The notes beneath the pieces were generated by a model. The model had not been told where the DNA came from, searched no databases, and worked only from the letters and a program-made list of their open reading frames with translations. Of a DNA stretch of 64,000 bases, positions 31,436-42,849 are shown in pieces (within the stretch, counting starts at the first letter, position 1; every line of letters starts with the position of its first letter). The position numbers were made by a program, and so were the translations under genes. The DNA comes from Neopestalotiopsis rosae (lineage: Eukaryota; Ascomycota; Sordariomycetes; Amphisphaeriales; Sporocadaceae). The stretch spans positions 1,984,001 through 2,048,000 of the forward strand of contig JALGAS010000006.1 of assembly GCA_023078685.1 (NCBI GenBank), read 5' to 3'.

Positions 31436-34400
31436 CGGGGCTGCAACAGAGGTTGGGTAGTTTCATACAGTATTACCTACAACTCCCTAGGTTACCTACC
31501 TGCCGCTGTGGCAGACTTTCGATGCAGGTAAAATTTCAACATCAGACATTCCGTTGCCTATCAGTCAACAGCCTTTGGTGATCTTTGCCCTTGTATGACT
31601 TTTCCCATGTCAATACAAACCCCAAAATGACGAGGCCCCCGGAATCAGATTGACGAGCCTGACGATGAACATGGTAATGCCTACCTATCCACTACATAGT
31701 AGTCATTGATCAAGGACAGCCAAGCCCAGCATGGACAAGCATAACGTTTCTTCATAGTACTTTTCAATTTATCTCGCCGTTGCCCATGAGTGCTTGCATA
31801 GTTCCGAGGGTTGCATTAAGGTTCATTTTGGGATAGACGAGCCGTGCGGTCCTTAATACGGTGGAGCCAGGCCACTATGTGGGAAACTCGGTGCAAGGGT
31901 ATTGGTGATCATGAAACGAGGGAAAACGTGCTCCCCAGTTTCCCATAGCGATCGATGCTCAATTTTGCCCATGCTCAATGCTGTCTATTCGGGTGACGCC
32001 CGAAATCACGTATCAATGCTTTGCCGGCCGATCAACCGACCGATCTCTTCCAATTTCAAGGAGGGCCGGCAGTGCAATATAGTGTATTTTACGGTAGTAG
32101 CCAAAGTTGGTATCTGCGCAGCTTGATACAAGCCCTCTGAGCCGTGCAGAGAAAGCATTGATATCCTAGTGCTCAAAGAGTCTTCATTGATAGATATGTA
32201 GTATGTACCATAGTATGATAGCTTGGATAGGTATGGCGAGCAAAGATGTGGAAGAAGAAAAAAGAGTTCATCAGGTGTCGAGACACGATAATATAAGTTG
32301 GGTACAATTCCCGATTGGGGAGTTCCTTTCCCGAAACGGCAACTCTTGGTGCCACGTTATATTCGCGAGGGGCCTCGAGTATTCGGACATGTGAGCCGAA
32401 ATGTTCGCCCACCTCCCGCGCATGTGGACACGGACGAGAGATAAAATAGCCGTTTGCTTAGCCCGCTGCCAGAATATTTGCTTCCCGCAGCCATCGTGAA
32501 ATGCAGAAAGCTTGAAAGAGATATACCGCTTGGACGGACCGTCAATAAGCTGGCTGCGTCCCCTTTACTTTGCAGCATCGTCATTTCTCTACAGGCTGAG
32601 CCGTTATGAGTGTGTCTGATAGGCAGCCCGTTTTAGGTTACGTCTGTAACGAACCGTAGTCTTGACACCATCACCTTATCACCACCCCGCCATTGAGAAG
32701 AAGAAACGAGAGCGAAAAGCAACGCTTTGATGATTTGCATATTGCTGAAGCTCATTTCGAACTGCGGCAGGCAGGTAGGCAGGCATTCCTGCCTCGAATC
32801 ATTGGCAATAGTCTCCGACCATCACCTGTCGCAAGCGCATGGCGCACAAACTTCGGGGGAAAACATATGATCTACTATTGCCTTTGCATAGTTTCGAAAG
32901 CAGGTCTGGTGGGTGTAGTAGAACCATACCGCCTCCCTACGATGGGAGTTCTGGCCCTACAATCCAACTAGTTTGAGCGTGTGCACCTGGAATGCGCCCA
33001 GTGCGCTACATGGTAATAGTCGGATACCTCTAAAGTGCGGGTGGCCTATATTCCAGCGGTGTGGTTCCAACGCTTTGACAACGCGATGCTTCACCCAACA
33101 CATCTGCCCCTGAACACTGCTTGTGACTCCCTTGGGCGGACATTTGGAAGCGAATGACGTGCACACATTGATACAACTCAGCCGCATTCCAGAGATCAGA
33201 AGTCTCCCGGCAAGGGATGGTGATAATGAGTCCCAAAAGTCTATCCGCAGAACAGACTCCGCTTTGATGAATGTGATTACCATAGCATTCTTTTTTAGAC
33301 TAATATGGTACAGCATGAGTGGCTCATTCGGAGACTTGAGACCGTTTTGACAACCATTTTCTTATTTAATTCCCTGTACCTCATTGACTGCATTGGCCAG
33401 ATGCTGTTCGATGCTACCCCATGCGTAAAGACAAAGGGTGGCCCGCATCTGTAGTTCTACATGATTGAATGTCGCACAGCAGGACACCGCCTTGTTGCTT
33501 ACCTATGCAAAATGGCAAGGCAGCCACCTATGGACAACAGATATCATTCATGACTGGCTTTGATTTGAGCTCTTTTCCGGCCCACGATGGGCGGGCGGAC
33601 GGACGGCACACGGTAGAAGGCAACAAACAACAAAGTCAAAAGGCCTCACGGCAGCATCGCCAAGAATTGCAATCCCCGTCCATCAGGTAACGTTGGGCAC
33701 AGCGACATCTTCAAAGGCTACGGTGTACGAGGATCTAGAGGCAAAATGGAATAGGGATTTATGTCGAGACCAGGCCCCGTCGTGAGATGCAAGTCCAGCA
33801 ACACAAGCGTTGTCAGGTTACTCTGTATGTACACACTTGGGTTGCCCATCCATGCTGTCTATCGACCATGAATTGCCATGAAATCCATCCCCTTGCAGAG
33901 ATAGAAAAGCCCTACCCCTCGCGATGCGTAGATAGCTGCCAGATGTCTCCATAAAAGAGAGAGCGAATGGGGTCGGTCTGTTCTCACCGCCAAAAGTTCC
34001 GGCAAGATCCCTTTAATCCCTAGGGAAACCGGACCCTCTTTCCCAGCGTTGATCTCCACGATTTTTTGAAAGGTATCCAAGGTATCCACTCATCCCGACG
34101 AGCTAATGGTTGAGATGGCAAAAGATGGAGCCCTCACGACCCACTAATTCTCGAGGATTGCGCACATGGGACGAGGGAGCCCAAGACGCTCTAAGCCCGA
34201 TCCGGCCCTGCAGGTGTCGGAGGCGTGCCGTCGACCCCGGAATCACGGGCGGCCATTGGCTCGGAGGCATCGAAACGAAACAAGTCGAGTCAGACCCTCG
34301 AGTCCAATGAATGTCACGCCACCAGCCTCTGGCCTGACCACCTACTGCCAGCTACTGCACGTCAATTGCAGGAGAAGGTGAGTGAGTGAGAAAAAAATTA

Positions 34401-37400
34401 AGGCCGCTGCAAGTCTTTCTCAAACACACACACATATTCTTTGCGAACTGGTGGGTGCACCTACCTAGATGGAATACCGAAAAATACGTGGCTGTGCGAA
34501 TGCTGCAGGGCGTCATTGTTTTTTGTCTTTCTTGTTTTTCATGCCTCGGCCGTGGCGGGAATACCGCAACCACTCAGAGGCACCGACGCGATACTCAACT
34601 GAGGAGGCCAATGATTGAAAAGTATGAGAGGCCTCAATACACATGAAAGTAATCAAGAAATGCAGTTATGGTTGGGGGCTAGAGTAGATCAAAGCAAGAT
34701 CTCCCATCTTCATTGCTCACTACATACATCGCACTTCACTGTAGGCGGGCCACGCGAGACATTCTGACGTCTTACGGATGAAGCGAGCTCCAATACTCTT
34801 CGAATACCACTGCATCGCACGAGAATAGTATCATTGTCAACACCACTAGAATTACCCATCTTGCTACAAAGTAGTCATAAATGTATCAGTATACTTGACG
34901 GCAAAAATAATTTATCTCTTTGTAACATCTAAGGTTACTATGGTACAGTAGCGAACCGGACATGATGGCCGGGATTTTTAGCATTTTAGCGGTGCAAGAC
35001 GGAGTTCAGACAGGGGTCTAAGAGCGGGCCCCTACTCCTTGGAGATGCCGCGACAAAGAGGCTCGAGCGACAAGATAGTGTCTGGCATCTGCGCCCGCAT
35101 CTCGGATCGTACTACTGTGTAGAAGGTGGAAGACTATGCACCGAATTTACATATCGTACCTAGCCACTGGGATTTCAATGTCGATTGCAGCTTATGGGAG
35201 GTGACGGCACATCTTGAGCCAGGCTCCATCTCTCCCTCTCTCTACAGAGTACTATGATACTGTGATTAATGAAAGCATAGCCATCTTTCCCTAACTAGTA
35301 GACTTCAGAAGGTCCCTACAGAGAGTCCAGAAGACTGAAGCTTTCGTGGCTAAAGGGGTGCGTTATTGGATTTATGCAGGTCCAATAAGCACCCAGAACG
35401 CTCTGGCCGACTAGCTAGAACGCAGCCGCAGCTCCAATCTAAACTCCACATCAAGTTGCATGTCTTTGATGATCGACGGATTGAGAGGCCTCAAAGATTC
35501 ATAGCTTTTCCAAAGAAGGGCAAAAGAGAAAAATAAGAAAAACAGCCAAAGTACTACTAGTCTACGATTCAGCAGTAGCATCACACGTACACTCGCAACT
35601 GCTGGCACTATACAATTAAGCTCATGTCGCCGCGATTATATCATCTTGCCATGCATCATGGATATTTCACTAAGCAGCCACCCAATGTCTCAGCATTTTG
35701 GCGGGTAGACCAGACAGACGCACGCCTCCAGGGTTCTCTGAAATGAAAATTGCTGTCTCTCGCCTAACAGCACCCAAGCTTTATTCTGGGTTATTAGCGA
35801 AATCAAGATCAGAAACATGACGATAGTGACACGGATACTCCTTTCTGCTGTACTCTATCACTATTTTTCTTCTGGATCCTACACCTGCATATGTGTGCTC
35901 TCGAGGGACACGGACAGGGACAGGTATCAAATGCGCGTAGCCGACCCGCGTTATACTTCATTTCTCCATTTTCTCATTTTATCTTCTTCTCCTTTTTCTA
36001 TTTGACGCCTGTATGTTTCAGACTTTCTACCAGGCGGCAGTCTGCAGCAGTAATTACTAATTTCGAGCAAGGAAAAGATCATGAGTAATCCGATATCGTA
36101 CTGTACAAGAATGCAAGTGAACAAGAAAAAGAAAGAAAAAAGAAATGGGCAAAATCCATGTACGGATCTGTAAGCGCTCGCTTCTTTGTTCCCGTTCCCC
36201 GCAGATCCTTTGCCTGGGCTTGCCTGGTTGTCCCATGTCTGGGCTGGCTCACGGGCGGGCGGCAGCAGCAGCCGCACTCGTCGCGATTAAGCATCCAATT
36301 AAGGTGCTTACTTTTTTTTCTTTTGCGCGCAAGGCAAGCCTAATTTTGGCTCATGGTAATCTTGGGTAAAATTCAATCCTGCTGGGCAGAAGGACCCCTG
36401 GTCGCACTTTTTTCGGGCGGGCGGTTCACAGCAGATTTCAGGACGCGGCTGTACAGCCAATGATAACGCAAGGGAGCACACTCGCGAATCCGCAGCCAAC
36501 AAGAAGGAAGGTGGCCCCCATACCCCATCCTTTATCCGGGCTAATTTTGTTATGTTATTTGTTTTGTTTCGAGGACTCTTTTGAAGCGCGGCTATGAACC
36601 AAATCGTTGTTGCTTTAGCTCCTTGCATCGGGATCGAGGCGCTTCCGGGAGCGAGGCGAAACGGCGATGCGGCTATCCGAGATAGAAAGAAAAATTTACA
36701 AACAACCGCCCCGCGGGTAGGCCAGGCAGAGGCTGGCCTGCCCTCGAATTAGCGACAGCTCGCGGCAGGGCAGTTTGACTACCCGCCGGCCCCATGAAAA
36801 GCATTGTGAGGCCGAGCCGAAAGGATTGCTCATGCTTGGAAGTATATCGTTACATTTCATTTAATCATTATTTGATTTTATTGTGTTGTATTTTCTTTAG
36901 TTTTTGTGCTTTGCTTTTGTGCAGTTGTATAAACGGAGCACTCGTGGGATTGGATTGTGACGGATGACGGTTCTTGCTTTAGGATTTTGCAATGTAGGTA
37001 TTCTATTCTAAAGTGCCGTGCCGCATTACGTTGTTTTCAAATTATATTTGGAGGCTTGTCACCCCCAAGCTATGTAAGGAAAACTTCTGTGATGATTATC
37101 TAGAAGACTGCTACAAACTGCCAGTCACAAACATTGAAAGTATCATTGCCGTGAAGATGCTCTGACATTAAGGCTTTGGGAATTCTGCAGGTCCAAGTCA
37201 CAATGGAATCGGGGAAAACGCAACAAACAGCCTAATGTAGACCAATACTGATTGTAGTGATGCTACCATTGGATGAGTTGGCATATTTCTGTTGGTTGGT
37301 TGTTTGTAACCCTCCTGGTCTATTTCGAGTATTAAGCTTGAAAAATCTTTCGCGCCTTCCTAACATCACATAAAGACATACTGGCCTCGGGATATACGTG

Positions 37401-37608
37401 AATATGACACTTGAGCCTGAGCTCGGCATTGGCAAGTCTCATAACGTTGCTGACAAAGGTGCACCTGGCTGATGCAGAGATTGTCGACAGGCGGTAATCT
37501 GGTGTAGCGCTCTGTAGATCTCGGTTTTGTTTTATCTTCTTTTATTTTTATTGTCATTTATAGCAAATCGCACTTGCTCTCGGTGCCGAGCTGGGTTGAC
37601 GTTGTTGC

Positions 37609-37824
37609 TCAATGATCCACTATATGATGCCAGTTCTTGCACTGCCTTAATGCGATGATCCTCCCGAGGCCTGGTGACAGAGGATCGGCGCGTACCACGT
37701 ATTTTCGGCTTGGAATAAGTCTTCTGTAATATTCAACGGCTTGAATGAGGTCAAGGAAGAGAATGGATGCGAGAAGGAATCGGAGAGCGTTAGTGCCATG
37801 ATCCTGCAGTTCTTGACAGAGCAA
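37609..37824 (-). pseudogene. Possible gene remnant with protein-like reading frame
   Basis: A 71-codon minus-strand frame, starting at a non-ATG codon, reads like folded protein (LLCQELQDHGTNALRFLLAS, then LFLDLIQAVEYYRRLIPSRK and LGRIIALRQCKNWHHIV). It has no ATG start, and the overlapping frame 37647-37967 carries the only plausible upstream sequence, so a frameshift would be needed. I do not recognise the family. It may be a decayed exon or chance. Confidence 0.2.
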
Positions 37825-39074
37825 TGATGGGGTGTTGCTCGTCTACTCATGTGTCTAGTCATTTGGGGGGTTCCGAATAGACAGGACATGTAGACAAAAG
37901 AGCCTAGACGAAGTATGAAGCATTCATTAGGTACATCAAAGAGTTGCAGATGATGCTCCGATTCCATTATTTGTCAAAGGAGCATCGCGATCTCCAGATC
38001 GAGGACAACAATGCCAACCACGAATAAAAGCTGTGGTAGCTCCGCATTACACAAATCTGGAGGAATTTCGCATCTTCTTTTGGTGAGTCAAATCAACCGC
38101 GGTGATGTCGGCCTTGAGAGCAATGATACTCTTGCGGCAAGGTCATTGGCAAAGGCTACTAAACATGAGCTATCGGATCACAGTTACGAGCTTACACTTC
38201 ACAGTCCCATGTCCTTGAACGATCTTCGTCTACTGAGGAACCTATGCCCCTGATGAACTTCGAAAAGACATAGTCATCCATCTCTGGCGGTTTGGAGTGG
38301 TAGACAGCTCACTTGACTAGCGTCCGGCAAACACCTTGACGGGGCTGCGGGGGAACGTGGAAGTGTTTGCGATCCAATCTTTTGCCTCGAGGAGCAACTA
38401 CCATTCGACCCAGAGCACACTTATTCACACTGATCTCATCTATCGTGCCTCTCTGTAACCCTCGACATTTTCTGATATCCGCCTCGAGAGTCTTAAGAGA
38501 ATCATACCACTTGAAGACATTGCTTTAATCGTCTCGCTTGAGCTGGAAATAAGAAGCGGAATGCAGACCAAGTAATGAGAAAGCAGTCTAAGTTGACTCC
38601 ATCGTGCTACAAAGGAGGAAAAATAAAGAGGGCGGAAAACTCATAAGGCTGGCTTGGGGGCCAAGTCCCGGCAGTGATCAAATTGTAAGGTAAAAATAGA
38701 AGCCCCGGTCGTACCTGCGGATTCAATTTCAATTTCTAGCCAATCGCACGACCCAGCGCGTGTTGATCTGACCGAATTTGCACGAATTTGCCTCGATACT
38801 CTGCAGCAAAGAGCATCTAGCAAGGAAGAATGCATCGTGTGGTGGAACGTTCAAGCAATGCTACATCGTGTGGTAGAACGTCAACATGTAATCAGGCTGT
38901 TATTTCGCTCCGACCCCCAATCGTGGCCCCACGTCGAACTGGTAGCCATGGAATATCAGAGTCGACTGTGTCTCTATCATAAATAAATGCGCATTGAAGC
39001 GATTCCCTCCTCTTCTCAGTCTGTCCCTCCTTTATCCTGTTGTAATAGTCCATATACCAGATTCAGCCGTCGTT

Positions 39075-41560
39075 ATGCCTAATCTTGTGCCCCATCGCTT
39101 TCGACTGCTTGCACGATCCGTCGGACTGGCCATTACAACAGTCACTCGGGGCGATGAAAAGAAGAATATCCTCGTCTATAGCTCGCGGTGGAGTGCACTG
39201 TCGAAAGCAGCTGTGCACATCCTACCGGCCAGCGTCAGCCTTTTCCTACTGACCATGAATTTTCAAGGCCGTTTCATAGGAAGGGAACTCCAAGGCATTC
39301 GGGACAATGACGATATCAAACTGTCGTTACTGCAAGTAGCTGCTAAACTCCAAGTGAGTGTGAAACAGTCTACCAAATCCGTCTGCAAGCATTATTCACT
39401 AAATAATTTTACAGGAGCTGCTCGTCGTGGCTAGCTTGGCCAGCATCATGTTGCATATCATTCGGACAAAACTGCTCTTTCGCAGCGGTGTTCCTCTAGG
39501 ACTTCTTGGCGCTCATAAAGCCTTTACCGATCTGAGGTGAGTTTCTTTTCCGCAGACCGACGCCAGGCGTAGTCAAAATACTGATGTTGTCAAGCTACTT
39601 CTGGTCTATCGACTTTTGGGGCGGCCTCAGCGCATACAATGGACATCGCCGATGGAACAACATTTGGTTCGTTGGCCTCATCGTTACAAGCGGAATGATA
39701 GCTACTCTAGCAGGACCTGCGACTGCAATTCTCATGATACCTCGAGTACAGGACGGGGATGCTGGGGGTATGATCCTCTGGCTGAATGGTAGGTTTTTGA
39801 CCATGCAGAGTGACTGAGATACTTCCAAGCCTGATGTTTTGACAGGAAGTGATGCACAATTATGGCCGACTAACTTGGATGCCGAATACTCATCGTCATA
39901 TCCATGTTCCAGCAGTGGTCGAAACTTGACCCACGATTACAGCTGCCCGTCAGCGGGTTTCGAAACGCTCAATTCTTTCTTCTCGACCTGGTGGAATCAC
40001 AACGATGCTGTCCACACTTATATGCTTTCAGACTTTCACATCCGCAAGCTATTTTACATTCTGAGCAATACAATTGGTGACAAGGACACATGGATGTACA
40101 CCGCGCATGCAGCATCGTCGAATATGCAAGACGCAGCAGCCGACTACCACAAGAATGCTATGACCTGGCTGAAAGCGAATATGCTGGACCAGTGGCCATA
40201 CCCTAGTCGTCTAGATCAAGCCCAGTCTAAATCCTTTGAGCTTGAAACGAATATTCCGGCTGTCAGAGTCGCTTGCAATGCGAGCGCAACTACAGCGACG
40301 GGCTACGATGGCAACCGGTTCAACGTGTCTTTTCCTGAGCTCCAACAATTTTCGAGGTTCAGGTCCAACGAAACCTATACTGTTGTCGACCTCTCAGACA
40401 CCATTTCGCGATATCTTTTGCAACGCGGTCTGATGGCGAGAAACGGCTCTTCGTACTCCATGACCACTTTGGCCCCGAATCTTATTGCTGTTCCCGTACC
40501 CAATGTTCCCGCTGGCAACGCATCCTCGATAGGCTTTGTCCTATCAAAAAGGCTAGACAATGATACTTTGCTACCCATAGGATGTACAGTTGATGCACGG
40601 TGGACAAAGGGGCTTTCCAACGTCAAAAACGCTTTCGATGGCCAAGAGATCATGGCACACGAATATGTGGATGATAGGTCACGCAACCCAATACGCACGG
40701 AACTTGAAAGTGATGACTACATTGCCACAGTCGATGGTACCTTTGGCCCAAGAGATCCGGACACATGGAAACATATTGATATTTCCATGGATTGGTATCA
40801 GCTCCTCTCCCCGAGCTGGTCTGATTATCTGAACAGCACGCAAGATAGCGCCGACAGCACCAAAGCTTCAGACATGACACGAGACATGACACTTCTCGAG
40901 AAGCTTCTTGAGACAAGTGGTATAGCTACTGCAAACGAGACCTCGTATAGCACCATCATGGGCCGAAGCTCCTTGGAGGTAGTCATAGCTGCACTTTTTG
41001 TCGACGGGTTATCACGAGTAGGCGTCCAATTCCAGGTTGACACACAGCAGCTTCTAGGATGGAGGGAAATCAACGAAGACCCAGGCGCCATTTACAAGAC
41101 GCTGGTACGCAACGGACCTCCGATTGAGTCCTTTCCCATGCCAGAGGCGCTGCGACGGTCGCCGTCCACGAGGATGGTGGTGCGAGCAAAGTTCTCTGGC
41201 TATGCAATGGTCTTGTCCAACTGGTTCGACTATCTATCTGCAGGAGTGCTGCTGCTCCATGCCGTCATGGCGCTCTTACAGACTGGCCTGACCTTGTGGC
41301 AGAAGCAGACGGGAGAGGCATGGGATACCGTCACGGAACTCTTGGTCTTGTCCCAGCAGTCCCAGCCTGCTCGAAATGAAGTCTTGGCCAATACTTGCGC
41401 TGGAATAAGAACCTTTAGGACTATGTCAGCGATAGCGCAGGTCGAGACAAGAGAAAATCGCGAGCTTGGAGAAGAAGCGGTTCAGCTGAAAATCGGAAGA
41501 TCATGGGCCAAGAGAGACCCAAATTTGTGGCCGATTCCTGGACGTGAGTACACGGCGTGA
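39075..41560 (+). CDS. Fungal multi-TM glycoprotein of unknown function
   Basis: Four exons: 39075-39353, 39415-39536, 39595-39788 and 39846-41560; 769 aa. Introns of 61, 58 and 57 nt have GTGAGT, GTGAGT and GTAGGT donors; the second uses a rarer AAG acceptor (ACTGATGTTGTCAAG) that is the only one restoring the frame. Hydrophobic segments lie at about 37-57, 95-113 and 155-180, and one near the C-terminus (about 655-680, LSAGVLLLHAVMALLQTGLTLW). Between them is a large loop of about 460 residues with many N-glycosylation sequons (NLT, NVS, NET, NGS, NAS, NST), so it is probably extracytoplasmic. The layout resembles the Sordariomycete-expanded membrane proteins of unknown role. A GTGAGT at 41544 could splice to CAG at 41655 and end the protein as ...GRTIE at 41669 instead. 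TATA-like ATAAATAA lies at about 38978. Confidence 0.82.
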
Positions 41561-42849
41561 TGCAATATGAAGCACAAAGGGTGTGAGTGAACGGTGTTCC
41601 ACATGATGTATGGCTGTTCTTAAAGCGATAGTAAAAGTCAATAAAATCTTTCCAGGCACAATCGAATAGTAGTTCTTATCCACACGACAGCGTAGGTGCA
41701 GGGCAGACAAGGATTAGTCAGGACCGGAGACTTCATATAGGGTCGGAGATTTCAACTTCAAGACCGGAGACTTGACCTGTGAACTTTCCGGCCCAGTCAT
41801 GGGGAACCTGGGGAATGATCAACCCTTAATACGCGTATTGGCGTTAGCCCCCCTGTCTACATTCTGCAAGCGTATTAGAATATATATGATATGATGATAC
41901 TCTAGACAAGCTGCTCAACAAATGCTGTTATTGACTCGTGGACACGTCGGCGTCGAGGCGCATGAGCTTACATGCCTCGGTTCATCCAGCTGCTAGCTGA
42001 CACCTGAGTGGCTGAAGAGGATTAGAGATGCTTGGTAGCTTGGGGCGAGGCGCTGTAGGGCTAAACTCCAAGTATGATGCATCTGACTCTTTAGCAGACC
42101 GAGTCAAAGGCGGATCAATAATCTATAAAACCGTATCTTGGGTCGTTGCAGATGAGAGACTGGGCTGATTGTGAGTGCCGCGATTCCATGATATTTATTC
42201 TCTTTCTCGCTCTCCATCCCCGAGTCCTGATAGATCTTCTAGGGATTGATCATAAATTCATGATACTACCTTGATAGATTTTAGTGCCTGCATACAAACC
42301 GCTAGTGAGAGCTCCCCCGGCTCCCCTGGCGCTGATCACCCTAGGACCTCCAATAGGCGTCCAAAGAGTGCATAAAGCTCTTCCATACAGGTTAGTGTCG
42401 CTTGTACCATTCAGCCATCATTACCAACTCTGGACCGATGTTATGACTCTATATCCGAGTTGGGTTATACTGTACCTATAGCTCTGAATATGCTTTCTGC
42501 TGGTTATTTGCTGTTAACTAATTGTATGATTCGATAGAACACAGTCGCCATTCACAAAGTCGAAGGAAGCTCAACTTGAACATACAGAGGGATCAAGCTT
42601 TTATGACATCATTGCTCAGAGTACATAATAGAGCTATCTTAAGTGGCTCCGCGCATTGATACGGACATCCACTCCATTCCGCCCTACCGTAATTGCTTGC
42701 CTGCCGATTCGCAGCATCCAGATTGTCCGGCACTTCCTTTTACTCACCCGTCTATCACTTCAGGACCAACGCCAAGTCCTCCTCCCTTGCGTCGTAGTAC
42801 GTCGTAGTAGTCATTGCCGGCTCATTGACGACGACGCTCTTCTCCCACC
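41561..42849. promoter_or_regulatory. Intergenic region, promoter of acyl-CoA synthetase gene
   Basis: About 1.3 kb. It holds three phased copies of a GACCGGAGACTT-like unit at 41721-41780 and a CTATAAAAC TATA-like string at about 42123. A GTGAGT at about 42170 might start a 5'-UTR intron. No convincing ORF. Confidence 0.4.
41721..41780. repeat. Three phased 20-bp repeats around GACCGGAGACTT
   Basis: Copies start at 41722, 41742 and 41762. The outer two are identical over GACCGGAGACTT and the middle is degenerate (GTCGGAGATTT). The spacing is 20 bp, about two helical turns. Confidence 0.6.

Larger units (their letters stand above)
28002..39074. other. Gene-poor 11-kb interval upstream of the cyclin
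   Basis: This divergent interval lies between the cyclin (-) and the multi-TM glycoprotein (+). No ORF over 110 codons looks real; base composition is near the average of the window, with no AT-rich RIP signature and no transposon features. A TATATACAC-type string at about 28090-28097 (minus) lies just upstream of the cyclin leader, and ATAAATAA at about 38978 precedes the plus gene. It also contains the GTACT repeat (31406-31435), a CCTAGGTTACCTACC element (31486-31500) and protein-like fragments at 35411-35581, 37609-37824 and 38011-38460. Likely contents are long regulatory DNA, untranslated leaders, non-coding transcripts and perhaps decayed genes. Confidence 0.45.

Noticed and set aside
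36664..36830. Small minus-strand ORF (47-56 codons) after an A-rich, TATA-like region at 36.9 kb
   Set aside because: Two short ATGs precede it, the protein has no clear motif and the region is GC-rich, so an open frame is expected by chance.
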